DNA of 64,000 nt, taken from Albugo candida. Lineage: Eukaryota > Oomycota > Peronosporomycetes > Albuginales. The notes under the pieces are model-generated. The model made no database searches and was not told the DNA's origin. It saw only the letters and a list, made by a program, of their open reading frames with translations. The stretch covers positions 186,001 through 250,000 of the forward strand of contig JBDOQK010000022.1 in NCBI GenBank assembly GCA_040437565.1, given 5' to 3'. Of the stretch, positions 44,291 through 57,040 are shown piece after piece (position 1 is the stretch's first letter; every line of letters starts with the position of its first letter). The position numbers were made by a program, and so were the translations under genes.

Positions 44291-47200
44291 AAAATAGATT
44301 TTGGCCATACCACTCACGTGTTGATGTTTACAAGTGTCGTGCACCGTATACGCAAAATAATCCTCGATGTAACATCCCAACCCCTGTTGTAGATGCGCTA
44401 GGCCCAAGTGCTGCGAATATTTCAAGCATATATAGATGACGGAACTCTTTGCTGCTTCAAAGTACGCTTTGGACAGCTATCAGGCATCTAAGTCGCACAA
44501 CATCCCATTGAGCACATTCTTCCAGCGAAATGCACTAGTCTCTTTGCTATGATTTCTTTGTATACTACATAATCACTCCAAGAGATTTGTTGCAATGTCA
44601 ATCGCTTAGCTGCTTTTCGTTGCATATTGATGCTTTTTTCGAGGGGATAGTATACTCTTAATACATCAAATTGGAGAATACTATCACAATGTGAGCTGTG
44701 CTTTGAACCTGGTTATTATATGGATTACATGGTAACTATGCAACACTATCCAAGACAGTGATGTAATCGTTATACAATGATACTTCATTGTTATACCATA
44801 TATTCTATACGAATCTGCTCGAGGAGCGCAATATAATAACAAAGTTGTGCGGTCTTTAATAAAATCTGGCCACTGGTCATTAAAATAGCTACATGAATGT
44901 CTTTATAGAACGTACTTTGACCGCTAGGGTACGTTCTTTAATTGTACGAATGTGAGCGGAACCTCATCAGCATTTGATAACATATCCGCATGTCGATCGT
45001 GGATTGTATATTCTAGAAATGCGAATCAATGAAGCCCTAGCACACAGGCGAAAATAAAAATACTGTAGGATGCACAATCAAGATTCTCTTCTATAGCAGC
45101 TGACTTATTTGGATACGGAATAATATCTGCAAGCAATAGCTGTTTAAGCAACCAAATATGGGGTGACTTTGATCGTCTAATAGTCACGGACACCTTCGAA
45201 CTTCAGGAAAATTGGTCCACTAAAATCATGAGGAAGCCTCATGCAATTTGAATAAATTGATCAAGATAATTGACGTGATGTTGAGCCGATGAAGCATATA
45301 CCTGTAGCAGCTCAATATCTCACTTAGGACGCCGATCAGTCGCGGCATTTTCTAAGAAATTTGAATTCCGGTCGAAGCAAATGCTTGATACAGCTAAGGT
45401 GAAAGCTTCAATTATTGCGTGAAGTGTATAATCATCCTCTCCATGAAGTTCTTTCCTCTGGATAGTTAAATCGTACCGTGCGGATTGAGTATGCTACCAC
45501 CGAATGTACGGCAACGTGCTATCGAACCCGAGGGGAAAAATTAACAAATTTGAGAAGTTTTGACCTCTTCTCACCGCTTCTCTCTATAGCGAAGCGACCG
45601 ACTCATCTGATATATGTGTAAGAAATCTAAAATGCAGCTGTAGTGAATTTGACTTATGCTTGAGGTAGAAGAAAAAAACCGTATCTCAACTCGCTACAAC
45701 CGAGATGACGGAAGGGATTAAGCAAAAGCGAAGTTATCGTTTCAGGTAGCAAAAGACTTATAGCTTCATTCAATAATATTTATATAGGGACGTTTGTTGA
45801 GTTCGAGAATCGTGTTCAAATTTAGCAGGAAAGAGGTTCCTTATTTCGGTCAGAACGTCAATCTAACATCACCTTGGTACGCAAAAAGTATCACGAGGTG
45901 ACCCTAGAAGTCATAGACCGATGGGATTCCGTTGCGCTAATGTTGAGATACCTGAAAATGTATTGCAGCATCGAATGAAACGGTTTAATCCGATCAAAAA
46001 GCAGTTGTGCGAGTACGGCCGATGCTTCATGACCCTTCGTCACATAGCTCACATAAAGGTCTTGGTCACCCGTCTTCCGGAAAAAGCCTAAGTTAAGTTT
46101 TTCAACTTCGAGGAAGCTTTTAAACCGAGTCATTCGGACGTAAAGGAGCCACGTTCTGGAGAAAGAAACCTTGTAAAGTGACATGAACGCCACTTTGACG
46201 AGAAATGGAAATATGAGCTGTTCATTGCAGAACAATTGGAAGTGAAACAAGGCGATTATCTCACTTCATTACTTTTTCTGATGCCGATTGAATCTTTGAA
46301 TGGTATTTGGATTGATGACACTGCTGTCGAAATTAGGCTATTTTTTGCGCAAATTCAAACTTCTCTCCACACACTGAATGATATTCTGTCGTAACTGGAA
46401 CTGGTCCAAATCATTTATGATGGATCAAGTGCGAAGTTCAACTTGCGCAAAATATCTTTGCTCTCTTTGAATCAGCCCATGCCGTGTTCTCTTATTTTTA
46501 CTTCAACTATAGTAGGATTCGTTGAAGTTTGAGTTCATTCCGTTCGGCCAGAAAAGCGTCTTTATGATGTATTGAATGTGAGGTTTGACGTGCATAAAGT
46601 GGCCGCGGTTGACAAATGGTTGAGCATACGGTAGTTTGATCACATCTGTGACACTACACTATGGACATGAATATACTATAAGATATGCCAATACCTACTA
46701 AATTGATTTGTGCTTGGTCGAGATCACAAGGAAAGAATTCGAAACTCGTTCACCTGATCAGAAAGAGTTTTTATATCTTTGTCGGCAGGACAATTGACTA
46801 CAAATTCTTTATTTTTTGGGAACACTAAATCTACAACGCCTACAGTTTTTTTCATATGCTTTGTTCCTGCTCATTAAAATGTTCTTCTATGGAATTCCCT
46901 ATCTCGTAAAACCTTTCCTGAAACCACAAATGCCAATATATATGCTAACCGTCGCACCATATCGACATGGTCGAATGATACAATAAGAAGCGCATCTTTT
47001 AGGTGGAAGAAAGTATCAAATGTGCCACCAGATGACTTTCAACATTGCAATTATGCATATATTTGAGTATTATGGCTGTAGCATGGCAACTTCTATACAT
47101 CTAGGATGGTTCCAGCTTCTTAACGTGGTTCTTTTATAGCTTTGTATCCTGTCATTATATAGTGCATCAAGCCTTCGTGTGGAGCAGTGCAATCCTCTCA

Positions 47201-49257
47201 ACATCTCTTTTTCGTAGGCTAGTCATCTCTTAATTAGTGCTCGATCTGCTCCCAATTGACATTTTTATTTGATGCCGTCCACGTACAGAATAGAAGGAGT
47301 TCCAGCAAAACATTTCTGTTTTTTGTTCGCTCCTCGACCAGCAACACTGACATTTTGATCACTTCTGTGATCTCCACCATGCTTAGTGGGTACCTTCATT
47401 AGGTCTAATAATATACTTACGATGAATAATGGCACATTTAGCTCGCAAAGGTTTGAAGCAAGTCGCAACGCAATGATGATTTGAATTATTTTCAAAAGTT
47501 CGTAGATCACGGCTTAGTGTAAGGCAACGTAAAGTAGAAGTGCAAGTATTTTGATGCAGTGAGGCAAGCGCAATTGAGGACAATCAATTGAAATACAAGT
47601 TATCAACTACTATAGGCTTTAGGTATATCACCACTCCGCTTAGGCGCATTCGTGCGGCTAGTAGAGGTATCACCCTTTTTTTCCAGTTAATCTATGGCGT
47701 TATGGGTGGCTATTCAACAATGTTCGGAGACTATCCTTGCTGGTGCTTCGATCCACATGTTGAAATAAGTTTTCTCATCTCGTCACGTCTATCCAAGAAT
47801 TTGATACTTATTTGAATCTGAAAATGCGTTTCCAAGCTCGTCTGAATATGATAAGAAAACGATTTTGCGCAAAGTACTATCTTTAATTCACTTACGCACT
47901 CAAATTTCGCACCGACCACCGAATTTATCCCTTGATTCGTTGTTTTCCGATTTCTTGATCAAACGTATGCGTCTTATTTGGTAAGTATAATAGCGCTATT
48001 CCCGTCCTCCTCTCCCCTTTGAACATTGAGATAATCTTTGCATCATATATTTTTTGTATTCCAATCAATTTTGCAACATCCTCTTCCGTGCCGCTTTGAA
48101 CATAATCAGATCATACCTTGGACGTCTATGCTTGGTATCTCAGTGATACCATTAGAAACACAAACCTGTTGGTGCTATTCGTTTTATCTTTGCACTAACG
48201 AGTAAGAGAAACTCTAATTACAAGCTCGTATACTAACATGTGTCAGGATCATGTAGCGTTTATTACTATACTTTTGACAAAGTCCATTTCTAGACTATCG
48301 TTAGTGAATTCAAAAAGACACTCTGATAAAAGTTGAGCTATCCGTTATCAAATCAATTCATGATTAGCAGGAGGTCGGTCGAAGACATACTACAGCTTAT
48401 TTCCAGCTTCAATATGAGAGCTGAGTCTCAAATCAAATAGCAATCTAGTCGAATTTGTATCGAGATATTACGACGCTATACATTTACGGGATGCTGCAAA
48501 TTTTCCGGGCTGCATTGAAATCTTTGCGTGCATCTGTTTTATTTCGGAATGCATCTATAAATTCAAGTACATTATGCTTTGTGAATATTCAATGGGTCGA
48601 GCGCTAATAGCGGCACTTATTCACGGGCATGTTCTCTGCTTGTTTTTGCTATTGTTTACGTAGTTGACATTTTATTATATCTTTGACACAGTAACATAAC
48701 AAGTATCATATCCATTCGGCAAGTTGTAAATCTCATCTCAATGATGACCATGCTTTCATTACTGAGACTTTGATGCAATAGACTATCTGCGATACTCATT
48801 TCGATAGCAAGATAAACTAATCTCTCATCTAAAAATGGAGCAGATTCCTTCCTCCATGCATTGATGCTCATGACACTAGTACGGATGGACTCTTCTAGAC
48901 CGACAGTTCGTATTTGAAGAATTGATGCATTCTGTACACTATGTAGATGTATCGATCATTTTTCTTGTGCTGCGGAAGTGTAAAACCACACACTTCTTCG
49001 TAGTCCGTAATGACCGGTATAAAGAAGTACAAGCCCGCAAGACGAAGGACTTGGCAAGGTTGACGCAATACTAACAGTATCTCCTGCTAGAATCAGCAGG
49101 TTCCATATTTAGACGCGGTAGGGCAAGCTGTCGTTAAACGCTTTATAGTCCTACTTTTTGCGTCATATCGAATCCCACGATATCACGATCATGCTGATTG
49201 GTTTATATTCATTGATGGCAACGCTTTTTCGATACTAATATTCACAATCGAATATAC
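44291..49257. other. Long AT-rich stretch without an identifiable gene
   Basis: About 5 kb. The longest frames (45891-46250 minus, 47265-47583 minus, 48656-48871 minus) are short, overlap no recognisable family and show no convincing splice continuation. I see no tRNA, array or clear transposon. It may be old decayed repeats plus the upstream region of the divergent CCG relative at 49258. Confidence 0.5.
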
Positions 49258-51283
49258 ATGGTGAGGAGCACACGCAACCTGATCAGTCTGGTCATCGTTA
49301 CAATAACGAGCGCTCACTTGGTGGAGGGCAGCTTCACAAAATTATATGGTGAATTTCCGTACAGCACCTCAACTCTGAAAAAATGTCAGACTTGTCTATT
49401 AGAACAAGCAGGTGCGACGCGTTTGATCTTGATGAAGAAGACGATAACGGGAACAATAGCTCAAAAAACAGTAAACTTTGAATATCAGACACAGGGTCCA
49501 AGCTACTTCTACTCGAATGTAGAGACTTATTGCGTCGGACGGCAATATTGCGGAATCCTTGCAATTGGAGCTACTCAACCCTACCATGAAGCAAAAGAGG
49601 CGACGGAAGCGAAACCTGAACAAAGCTATGATAAGCGGTATCAATGCTTATTGAGATTCTCTTTGGCCCACTCGCTTTCGTGTTTCAGAACTCTAAAAGA
49701 GCTGAGTGGTTCAGAACTAATGGGCGATTTTCTGTTGCGCAGTCCACTTTATGACCACGACTTGCATTTATTTCTTTTGTTTACATCGAAGAATCTGAAA
49801 GAAATGACCGGACATTATTTCCCCGCTATGCTTGTAATGGTCACAGTTTTGTTCTATCAAGTGACGCATGTGACTCATTTGTCGAGAATATTTTTCCTAA
49901 ATCGGACGACGATCAACGTCTTCAGAGATCGCCATCACCAAAACGGGATAAAGCAGAATTCTTGCAACGATATGGGTTATCAATGAGCAAAGAGATAAGA
50001 GAAAACCATCCGGAAATAGTGAGACAAATTGAGGAGACCCTGGGAATTGCTTTCGTACCACATTAGCCGCAGGTAAATCTGGAAGTTGCCTATCGTATTT
50101 GTCAGATACTATTGGAAAAACAACTCTGTTTATGGGAAGATCTTTCAAAGATCGGACGGGATCAACGAACGAGCATAATGGCTCGCAAAAGCTGTATTTC
50201 TATTACATATTATTACCTCCCAAATCTGGTGATCAACAATTCCGGAGTTCTGGGGCATGTGGCGCTGTAGAGTATGCTCAAAGCAAGGATGAATGTTCTT
50301 CACTTCTGAACCAACACCTTTTCGTTTCCCCACAGTATGCGCCAAAAGCCAAGCGCTTCAAAAGTCTATCAGCAAAACCTACATCTCCATCAACTCAGCA
50401 ACCAAGCCTTTGCATATGGATCTTTTCTGTAACGCCGCAGGATTGTTTGATATGGCTTCACGAAACATTGGACACAAGCGCTTCGTTGACAATGCTATCA
50501 CGGACAACGGCCTTGTTACACACTGTTGATTCAAGCGTTGCCGAATCCGTGCATCTTCCGTCCAGCTGTCATGTTCTACATGACATACCGATGAGTGTAT
50601 GTACGATTGAGGAAGAATTGACGAGGCGCCAGCATTCTCACCGAAGCGTTGATCCGAATCCGCATCCATTTCCAGAAGCAGATGAAGACTCCATGTCAAC
50701 GTTAAAGCAGCAACCTGCAATGTCTTCAACGAGTAAAATGACGGCACAGAGCTCCTCCCCGTCATTTGGAAGTATTATTACCGTGATTCATCTCAACAAG
50801 GACGTAAATGCTCTGCCACTAAACTTGTTCAACTGCGCCACATGTCTTATCATTTATGAGGAAGTGCTCTTGATCTCTGTTGAGCTCGCACATGTGTTGG
50901 TGACGAAAGAAGATAGGGATGTGAACGGATTTACTGGATGCGAACAGGTGTGTTCTTTCTCCGAGAATTCAAAACCGGAGCCTGTGTCTCATATCGAAGA
51001 CTTTCGCCTTTTACATCCCTTATCCATGGACGATTTAGTATCAATTTTCTGCGGAGACATCGGAGAAAAAAAGTGGCGGTATGTCGACAGAGGAAACAAA
51101 CGAAAAGACCAGATCAACATATCCTATGTGGACTATCATAAGTGTCTAAATTATCTCACAACACATCCCTTGGATGTCGCAATACCCAAAGAGATGCCAA
51201 CGTCGTCCGACAAAGTAACGGAGACTCGGACGAAAAGCAAAAATAAGCGCAAAATGAGTTCCGGCGATGAAAGGTCGAAATAG
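49258..51283 (+). pseudogene. Very divergent CCG relative, frame interrupted
   Basis: Begins MVRSTRNLISLVIVTITSAH (signal peptide, cleavage near VEG) followed by CQTCLLEQAGATR, a perfect CxxCxxxxxG. Other family blocks are recognisable but strongly changed: CVGRQYCGIL, SCFRTLKELSGSELMGDF, FYYILLPP (for FYLFGS), CIWIFSVTPQDCLIW, LHLPSSCHVL and VPMSVC-like (for FLPREMCEY), CATCLIIYEEVLLISVE (for C-LEDLALHHDVLLVSLE) and DFRLLHPLSMDDLV (for FLRSISAFDM). The C-terminus adds a basic tail TKSKNKRKMSSGDERSK. The family blocks lie in more than one frame, with about two breaks. Alternatively, unusual introns could be involved, but I see no convincing splice sites. It lies 9 kb from the array. Confidence 0.65.
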
Positions 51284-52254
51284 GCGCAGTAACTACTTAG
51301 CTTTGAGATGAAAGAAGATTTTGACACGTTTCCTTCAAGTTGGTGATTTTTTTCTTTCTTTTCGCAACGAATATGTTAGGGGCAAATTCCAAGTATGCAC
51401 GCCATGCGTAAGTAACTGTGTTCATTACGATACGAGTGTACTGCAAAGAGCAGTTTGAATCCATATACCCTCAGCATCGTAATCCGTTCTCATTTAAAAT
51501 GACGCTGTATAGGCTTCCAAAAGTTAACAGCTCAATAGGACGGGCTGTCTGCATGATCATGCTACTCGCTATACATAGAAACCCTCAAGCACAGTCATTT
51601 CCTTCTTATTTGTCTTTGAGAGAATGACTTCATAATCAAGCAAGAAGACCTTCTGAAAATGCCAATCCTCTACATTTATGCGTGACAAGTCTCATAAAAG
51701 GCTGCTAAGAAATGGTCTTTGTAACATTCTCAGCTTACACATGAAATCTTACGTGGTTTCAGTCGGTTTTAAATTGTCTTCGAGACATATGAAACCACAT
51801 TTTCTCAAAACGACGTTATCAAGAAAGTACGTGGCAGTCAACAGAAGTGACATGCACGCCGAAACACAGCTTGTGACTCATAATACCATATGCTGTGTTC
51901 GTTGTGAGCTTACACGTCAGTAATTTCGTCGTCAAAGCATCAGATTTATAGCAAGTTTATAAGAAAAAGATCACCACGATACCCACGTGTACCACCTCAT
52001 GCCACGCCTTTGATTGAAATCAAGCGATGAATTATGGTCAAATGGACGTGAGTACAGCTGGCAATCTTAACATTGGGGAAAATACATTCCTATTATGTGT
52101 CATCTCACCCTCCAAATACCTGGCGATGAAAACTGCTGTCCGAACAGCTCATCCCGTCGTCTGATCGGCAATCAAAGAAAATATTAATACAACTTTTTAT
52201 TTTCTAATTCTCATCCAAATAGCATCTCAGCGATCACAATCAAAGAGATACAAA
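51284..52254. other. Intergenic region before the second GH5 gene
   Basis: No gene seen. The last 60 bases contain TCTCATCCAAATAGCATCTC, loosely like the oomycete initiator, about 40 bases upstream of the ATG at 52255. Confidence 0.45.
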
Positions 52255-54189
52255 ATGCGTCACACTCATGGCGTCATGCTCAAGTGTGTATGCTTACAAA
52301 TGATACTCAACCCCCTGCCTGTGCTATCCGAGAGATTTCAGCAGATGCAAGTCACCACTAGCGATTCACGCTCTGTTACGTCCGAATACACGCTATCGTC
52401 GACAAAAGGTCTCAATGAGGCAAAATGGAGGTGGGAACATGAAGACTCTGCTGTTCAGAATGAGGAATCGCTTTTCAAGACATTTATTCCAAAGGATGAA
52501 AGCAAAACCTGCTCACCAATCGGCAATGACGCCACTTCTTTCAATATGCAAATTCGTGGTGTCAATTTAGGCGGCTTATTCGTACTGGAACCTTGGATTA
52601 CGCCGACGTTATTCTATCAGTTTTTGGGAACGCCAGAACGATTTGGTAATAAAGCCCCAGAGAAAACCGCATTGGATACGTTCACATTTTGCACGGCTTT
52701 GGGTAAAAAAGAGGCAAATCTCCAATTACGGATTCACTGGGCCTACTGGCTCACGGAAGATGATTTTATCAGGTTGCATGCAGCTGGTGTCAATTCTGTC
52801 CGTATCCCTGTTGGCGACTATATGTTTGTGCCATATGAGCCTTACATCGGATGCACGGATGGAGCTGTCGAGGTGCTCGATCAAGTGCTCGATTGGGCCC
52901 ACAAGTATGGGATGACCGTGCTACTGGACATCCACACACAAATTGACTCACAGAATGGGTTCGACAACAGCGGAAAGACTTCTAATGTCAAGTGGAAAGA
53001 GACGCACGGTACAAAACCGAATGAATCCGTCGCATTTGAGCACTGGCCACATCGTGTAGCCGAATGGATAGGACCGTACGATGCGAATACAAAGACGTAT
53101 TTGAGCATTAATTATGCCAACTTGCTCCATTCTCTCGACGTCGTCACAGCGATAGTAGAAAGATACGCTACTCATCCAGCGGTCATGGGCCTCCAACCCA
53201 TCAATGAGCCGTGGGAGTACACACCGATTCCGATCTTAAAGGAGTTTTACTGGAAAGGTTACAAACGTGTAAAAGCTGTAGCTCCAAACTGGAACTTTGT
53301 CATACACGACTCCTTTCGTTTTACTACGGATATATGGGCTGATTTCATGAGAGGCTGTCCGGGGATTGCATTAGATACACATATGTATCAAGCATGGATA
53401 AAGCCCGGAACGCAAGCGGATTTCTTTTCGAATGCGTGTCAGCAAAAGCAGACTATTTTCAACATGGAGAAGAAAGGCATGCCGGTGATCATCGGTGAGT
53501 GGTCTCTTGCGACAGACAACTGCGCGATGTGGCTCAACGGATTTAACGATAATATGGTGGGGTACCCAAAAGTCCAATGTGCCTTTATAAAATGCCCTGT
53601 AACAAGCACCTATCTCGGCAATGGATTCCCTGGGACTCCTTTGGATCGCAGCAAACCGATGCAGGGGCCTTATGGATTAAATCCTTCTGGACCTTCGTTT
53701 GGTTTATGTCCTATAACAAGTAACACTGCTTTTCATCAGGTAGACGACAAGCAATTGACACTTGATTTGCTTCGAAAAAGGCTGAATGCGTGGTCAGCGG
53801 GACACGGATGGTACTTTTGGAATTTCAAGACAGAGTTGGACTACAAATGGAGCTTCTTGGATTTATATGATCGCGGGTTTATGCCAAAAAATATCTCCGA
53901 CTATGGAAATGTTAAAGACATTCTCAGCGCATGTGATAAAGAAGATAAAGGCGAGTTCTATTGTCATGCAAACGCTACTGTGAAAGATGTCGAGCTGGAA
54001 AAAGGACTCTCGTACGCGTGTAGCTCGCCCAAAATCGATTGCTCAAAGTTAAGCACAAAGTATCCAACGATATTGGAACGATGCGATGTGGCTTACAATG
54101 AGTACTGGCACCAACATCGTCGAGAAGGAGCCACGTGTGACTTTGATGGAACGGCTTATCTTTCAGAGCTGAATGCGCCTGGAAAATGA
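52255..54189 (+). CDS. Exo-beta-1,3-glucanase, GH5 family, without membrane anchor
   Basis: 644 aa paralogue of the 8735 gene, roughly 70 percent similar through the catalytic domain by eye. Seen: RGVNLGGLFVLEPWITPTLF, NSVRIPVGDYMF, LLDIHTQIDSQNGFDNSG, acid/base Glu318 in PINEPWE, and nucleophile Glu415 in VIIGEWS. It ends soon after EGATCDFDGTAYLSELNAP, so there is no C-terminal hydrophobic span, unlike its relative, and the product is probably soluble. The N-terminus is less clear. The first Met (52255) gives a weakly hydrophobic leader (VMLKCVCLQMILNPLPVLS) that may be a signal peptide. An upstream exon is possible. Single exon otherwise. Substrate inferred from the family. Confidence 0.9.
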   Translation: MRHTHGVMLKCVCLQMILNPLPVLSERFQQMQVTTSDSRSVTSEYTLSSTKGLNEAKWRWEHEDSAVQNEESLFKTFIPKDESKTCSPIGNDATSFNMQIRGVNLGGLFVLEPWITPTLFYQFLGTPERFGNKAPEKTALDTFTFCTALGKKEANLQLRIHWAYWLTEDDFIRLHAAGVNSVRIPVGDYMFVPYEPYIGCTDGAVEVLDQVLDWAHKYGMTVLLDIHTQIDSQNGFDNSGKTSNVKWKETHGTKPNESVAFEHWPHRVAEWIGPYDANTKTYLSINYANLLHSLDVVTAIVERYATHPAVMGLQPINEPWEYTPIPILKEFYWKGYKRVKAVAPNWNFVIHDSFRFTTDIWADFMRGCPGIALDTHMYQAWIKPGTQADFFSNACQQKQTIFNMEKKGMPVIIGEWSLATDNCAMWLNGFNDNMVGYPKVQCAFIKCPVTSTYLGNGFPGTPLDRSKPMQGPYGLNPSGPSFGLCPITSNTAFHQVDDKQLTLDLLRKRLNAWSAGHGWYFWNFKTELDYKWSFLDLYDRGFMPKNISDYGNVKDILSACDKEDKGEFYCHANATVKDVELEKGLSYACSSPKIDCSKLSTKYPTILERCDVAYNEYWHQHRREGATCDFDGTAYLSELNAPGK

Positions 54190-54530
54190 TATTCTGACGA
54201 GATGCTAAGGGATTTGGCTTTGAAGGGAAAAAGTGTCGATCCATCGGAACAGGGCGATGAATTCACTTCATGACGTGGGAGGAGGAAGAGCTCATTTGAA
54301 GCCTATTCGCAGATTGCAACTAAAGTGGAGAGCAGCCCGTTAAAGGATATCGTCCCGCAAATCATTTGACTGAATGGGTCCGCGGTGGGGAATGTAAACG
54401 TGGTCGATATAGGCACGCATTTCGCTGCCANNNNNNNNNNNNNNNNNNNNNNNNNNNNNNNNNNNNNNNNNNNNNNNNNNNNNNNNNNNNNNNNNNNNNN
54501 NNNNNNNNNNNNNNNNNNNNNNNNNNNNNN

Positions 54531-55212
54531 AAGCAATTGACACTTGATTTGCTTCGAAAAAGGCTGAATGCGTGGTCAGCGGGACACGGATGGTACTTTT
54601 GGAATTTCAAGACAGAGTTGGACTACAAATGGAGCTTCTTGGATTTATATGATCGCGGGTTTATGCCAAAAAATATCTCCGACTATGGAAATGTTAAAGA
54701 CATTCTCAGCGCATGTGATAAAGAAGATAAAGGCGAGTTCTATTGTCATGCAAACGCTACTGTGAAAGATGTCGAGCTGGAAAAAGGACTCTCGTACGCG
54801 TGTAGCTCGCCCAAAATCGATTGCTCAAAGTTAAGCACAAAGTATCCAACGATATTGGAACGATGCGATGTGGCTTACAATGAGTACTGGCACCAACATC
54901 GTCGAGAAGGAGCCACGTGTGACTTTGATGGAACGGCTTATCTTTCAGAGCTGAATGCGCCTGGAAAATGATATTCTGACGAGATGCTAAGGGATTTGGC
55001 TTTGAAGGGAAAAAGTGTCGATCCATCGGAACAGGGCGATGAATTCACTTCATGACGTGGGAGGAGGAAGAGCTCATTTGAAGCCTATTCGCAGATTGCA
55101 ACTAAAGTGGAGAGCAGCCCGTTAAAGGATATCGTCCCGCAAATCATTTGACTGAATGGGTCCGCGGTGGGGAATGTAAACGTGGTCGATATAGGCACGC
55201 ATTTCGCTGCCA
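54531..55212 (+). repeat. 682-bp exact direct repeat of the GH5 3' end
   Basis: Identical to 53749-54430 across the gap 54431-54530. It repeats the last 147 codons of the GH5 gene and its downstream sequence. Almost certainly unmerged contig ends, so this is not a second glucanase gene. Confidence 0.88.
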
Positions 55213-55344
55213 CACACGCATCAGAGATGATATCAGACGATGAATGTACTCGATCTATTCTGTGCATTAGAACCTCGAATGAAAAAGCTATAAGTGAGAT
55301 ATTATCTGAAGGTGTAGTGCTGCTTTTAGAACGGAGATAAACAT

Positions 55345-55779
55345 TTAATGCAAAGCGCCAACTTTCGACATCTTCCTCTTGATGATTTCTATAGAAGTAT
55401 ATTCCACTTCTGCATTTAAGTCACCTAGATCATCGCGATCGGTCAATATTTTGCCATTTTGGCAGGTCTGAAGCAAAATGTTGTGTGTATCCAAATATGC
55501 GTCAGCTAGCCGGCCGATTGAGCGTGAATTCTACTCGACGTTACTCAAGACTATCCATCCATTTGAACTGTAAAGTGAAGCGCAAATTGTCGTAATGTCT
55601 AGCCCAATTATTGTGAGCTTGCTCCGAGACGGGGTCTGATTGTGAACGCAAAGGCTTCGACCAGCAATCCGTGAACCTGCAACCAGATGCAGATGAGTCA
55701 CTTGTGCATGGCTTACGTTGATGATTGCAATATGACTTCGTTTCTTGACAGGTGTGCGTAAAAGAAATGTCTTGCACAA
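55345..55779 (-). CDS. Small unidentified protein, two exons
   Basis: Proposed exons 55545-55779 and 55345-55505 with a 39-nt GTAACG...GCTAG intron give 131 aa without a stop. The middle is hydrophobic and strand-like (LTIIGLDITTICASLYSS, then GWIVLTDAYLDTHNILLQTC). I do not recognise the family. The start codon region overlaps, antisense, the proposed first exon of the kelch gene, so one of the two 5' ends may be wrong. A long open frame in another phase continues below 55345 (around 55085-55370), leaving room for a different splice form. The same start region is repeated at 56425-56495 by the gap artefact. Confidence 0.4.
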
Positions 55780-56424
55780 GACGTTCCAGTGAGGATACCC
55801 ATTAAAGTCTTATTTATAACTTGGTCGAGTCTTAAACGTCGCATCATTCAAACCGTTGATCTCGTCCCTCGGCTTGCTCTTTTACTTATGGACTAGCGCT
55901 CATGCTGTCATTTTGTAATTGGCTTTCATTGTATCATATCGCTAGTAACTGGGTCGGAATTTATGGATCGAATTGGGCGCAACTCAGTGGCGAAGCGCAC
56001 TCCAATTCTCTTATCGTAGAGAGGACAACATGGGCTCATCGTCATGGCCACGCTGTTGCTACCTTCGATTCGACTCAAGATGCAGCAAAGGTCGATGGGC
56101 GTACTCCCCGTCTATTCCTTATTGGAGGAGATTCCTCCACGCAGACTTCTTATGATCTACGTGCGTATCCTGGTGGCGGTGCTCTTAGAAATGATGTCTG
56201 GATTTTATCAAATATTGAGATGGAGCCAATGTTGAAACAGGTCAGAGCGGAAGGACGGAGCGATACAGTTGCTCAGACTATCGTTCATTCGACTTGGACT
56301 GAAGTAAACGGTGGTCGAAGGCCANNNNNNNNNNNNNNNNNNNNNNNNNNNNNNNNNNNNNNNNNNNNNNNNNNNNNNNNNNNNNNNNNNNNNNNNNNNN
56401 NNNNNNNNNNNNNNNNNNNNNNNN

Positions 56425-57040
56425 TGGCTTACGTTGATGATTGCAATATGACTTCGTTTCTTGACAGGTGTGCGTAAAAGAAATGTCTTGCACAAGACGT
56501 TCCAGTGAGGATACCCATTAAAGTCTTATTTATAACTTGGTCGAGTCTTAAACGTCGCATCATTCAAACCGTTGATCTCGTCCCTCGGCTTGCTCTTTTA
56601 CTTATGGACTAGCGCTCATGCTGTCATTTTGTAATTGGCTTTCATTGTATCATATCGCTAGTAACTGGGTCGGAATTTATGGATCGAATTGGGCGCAACT
56701 CAGTGGCGAAGCGCACTCCAATTCTCTTATCGTAGAGAGGACAACATGGGCTCATCGTCATGGCCACGCTGTTGCTACCTTCGATTCGACTCAAGATGCA
56801 GCAAAGGTCGATGGGCGTACTCCCCGTCTATTCCTTATTGGAGGAGATTCCTCCACGCAGACTTCTTATGATCTACGTGCGTATCCTGGTGGCGGTGCTC
56901 TTAGAAATGATGTCTGGATTTTATCAAATATTGAGATGGAGCCAATGTTGAAACAGGTCAGAGCGGAAGGACGGAGCGATACAGTTGCTCAGACTATCGT
57001 TCATTCGACTTGGACTGAAGTAAACGGTGGTCGAAGGCCA
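56425..57040 (+). repeat. 616-bp exact direct repeat across a gap
   Basis: Identical to 55709-56324 on the other side of the gap 56325-56424. Both copies hold the 5' end of the kelch gene; only the right copy continues into the full gene. Probably unmerged contig ends. Confidence 0.88.

Noticed and set aside
45891-46250. Protein-coding gene on the minus strand
   Set aside because: 119-residue frame with no recognisable family, no splice continuation and no conservation elsewhere in the window.
54531-54971. A third, truncated GH5 glucanase
   Set aside because: Exact copy of the 3' end of the 52255 gene across a 100-N gap; treated as an assembly duplicate.
55902-56324. A second, truncated kelch gene
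   Set aside because: Identical to 56618-57040 across the gap; an assembly duplicate.
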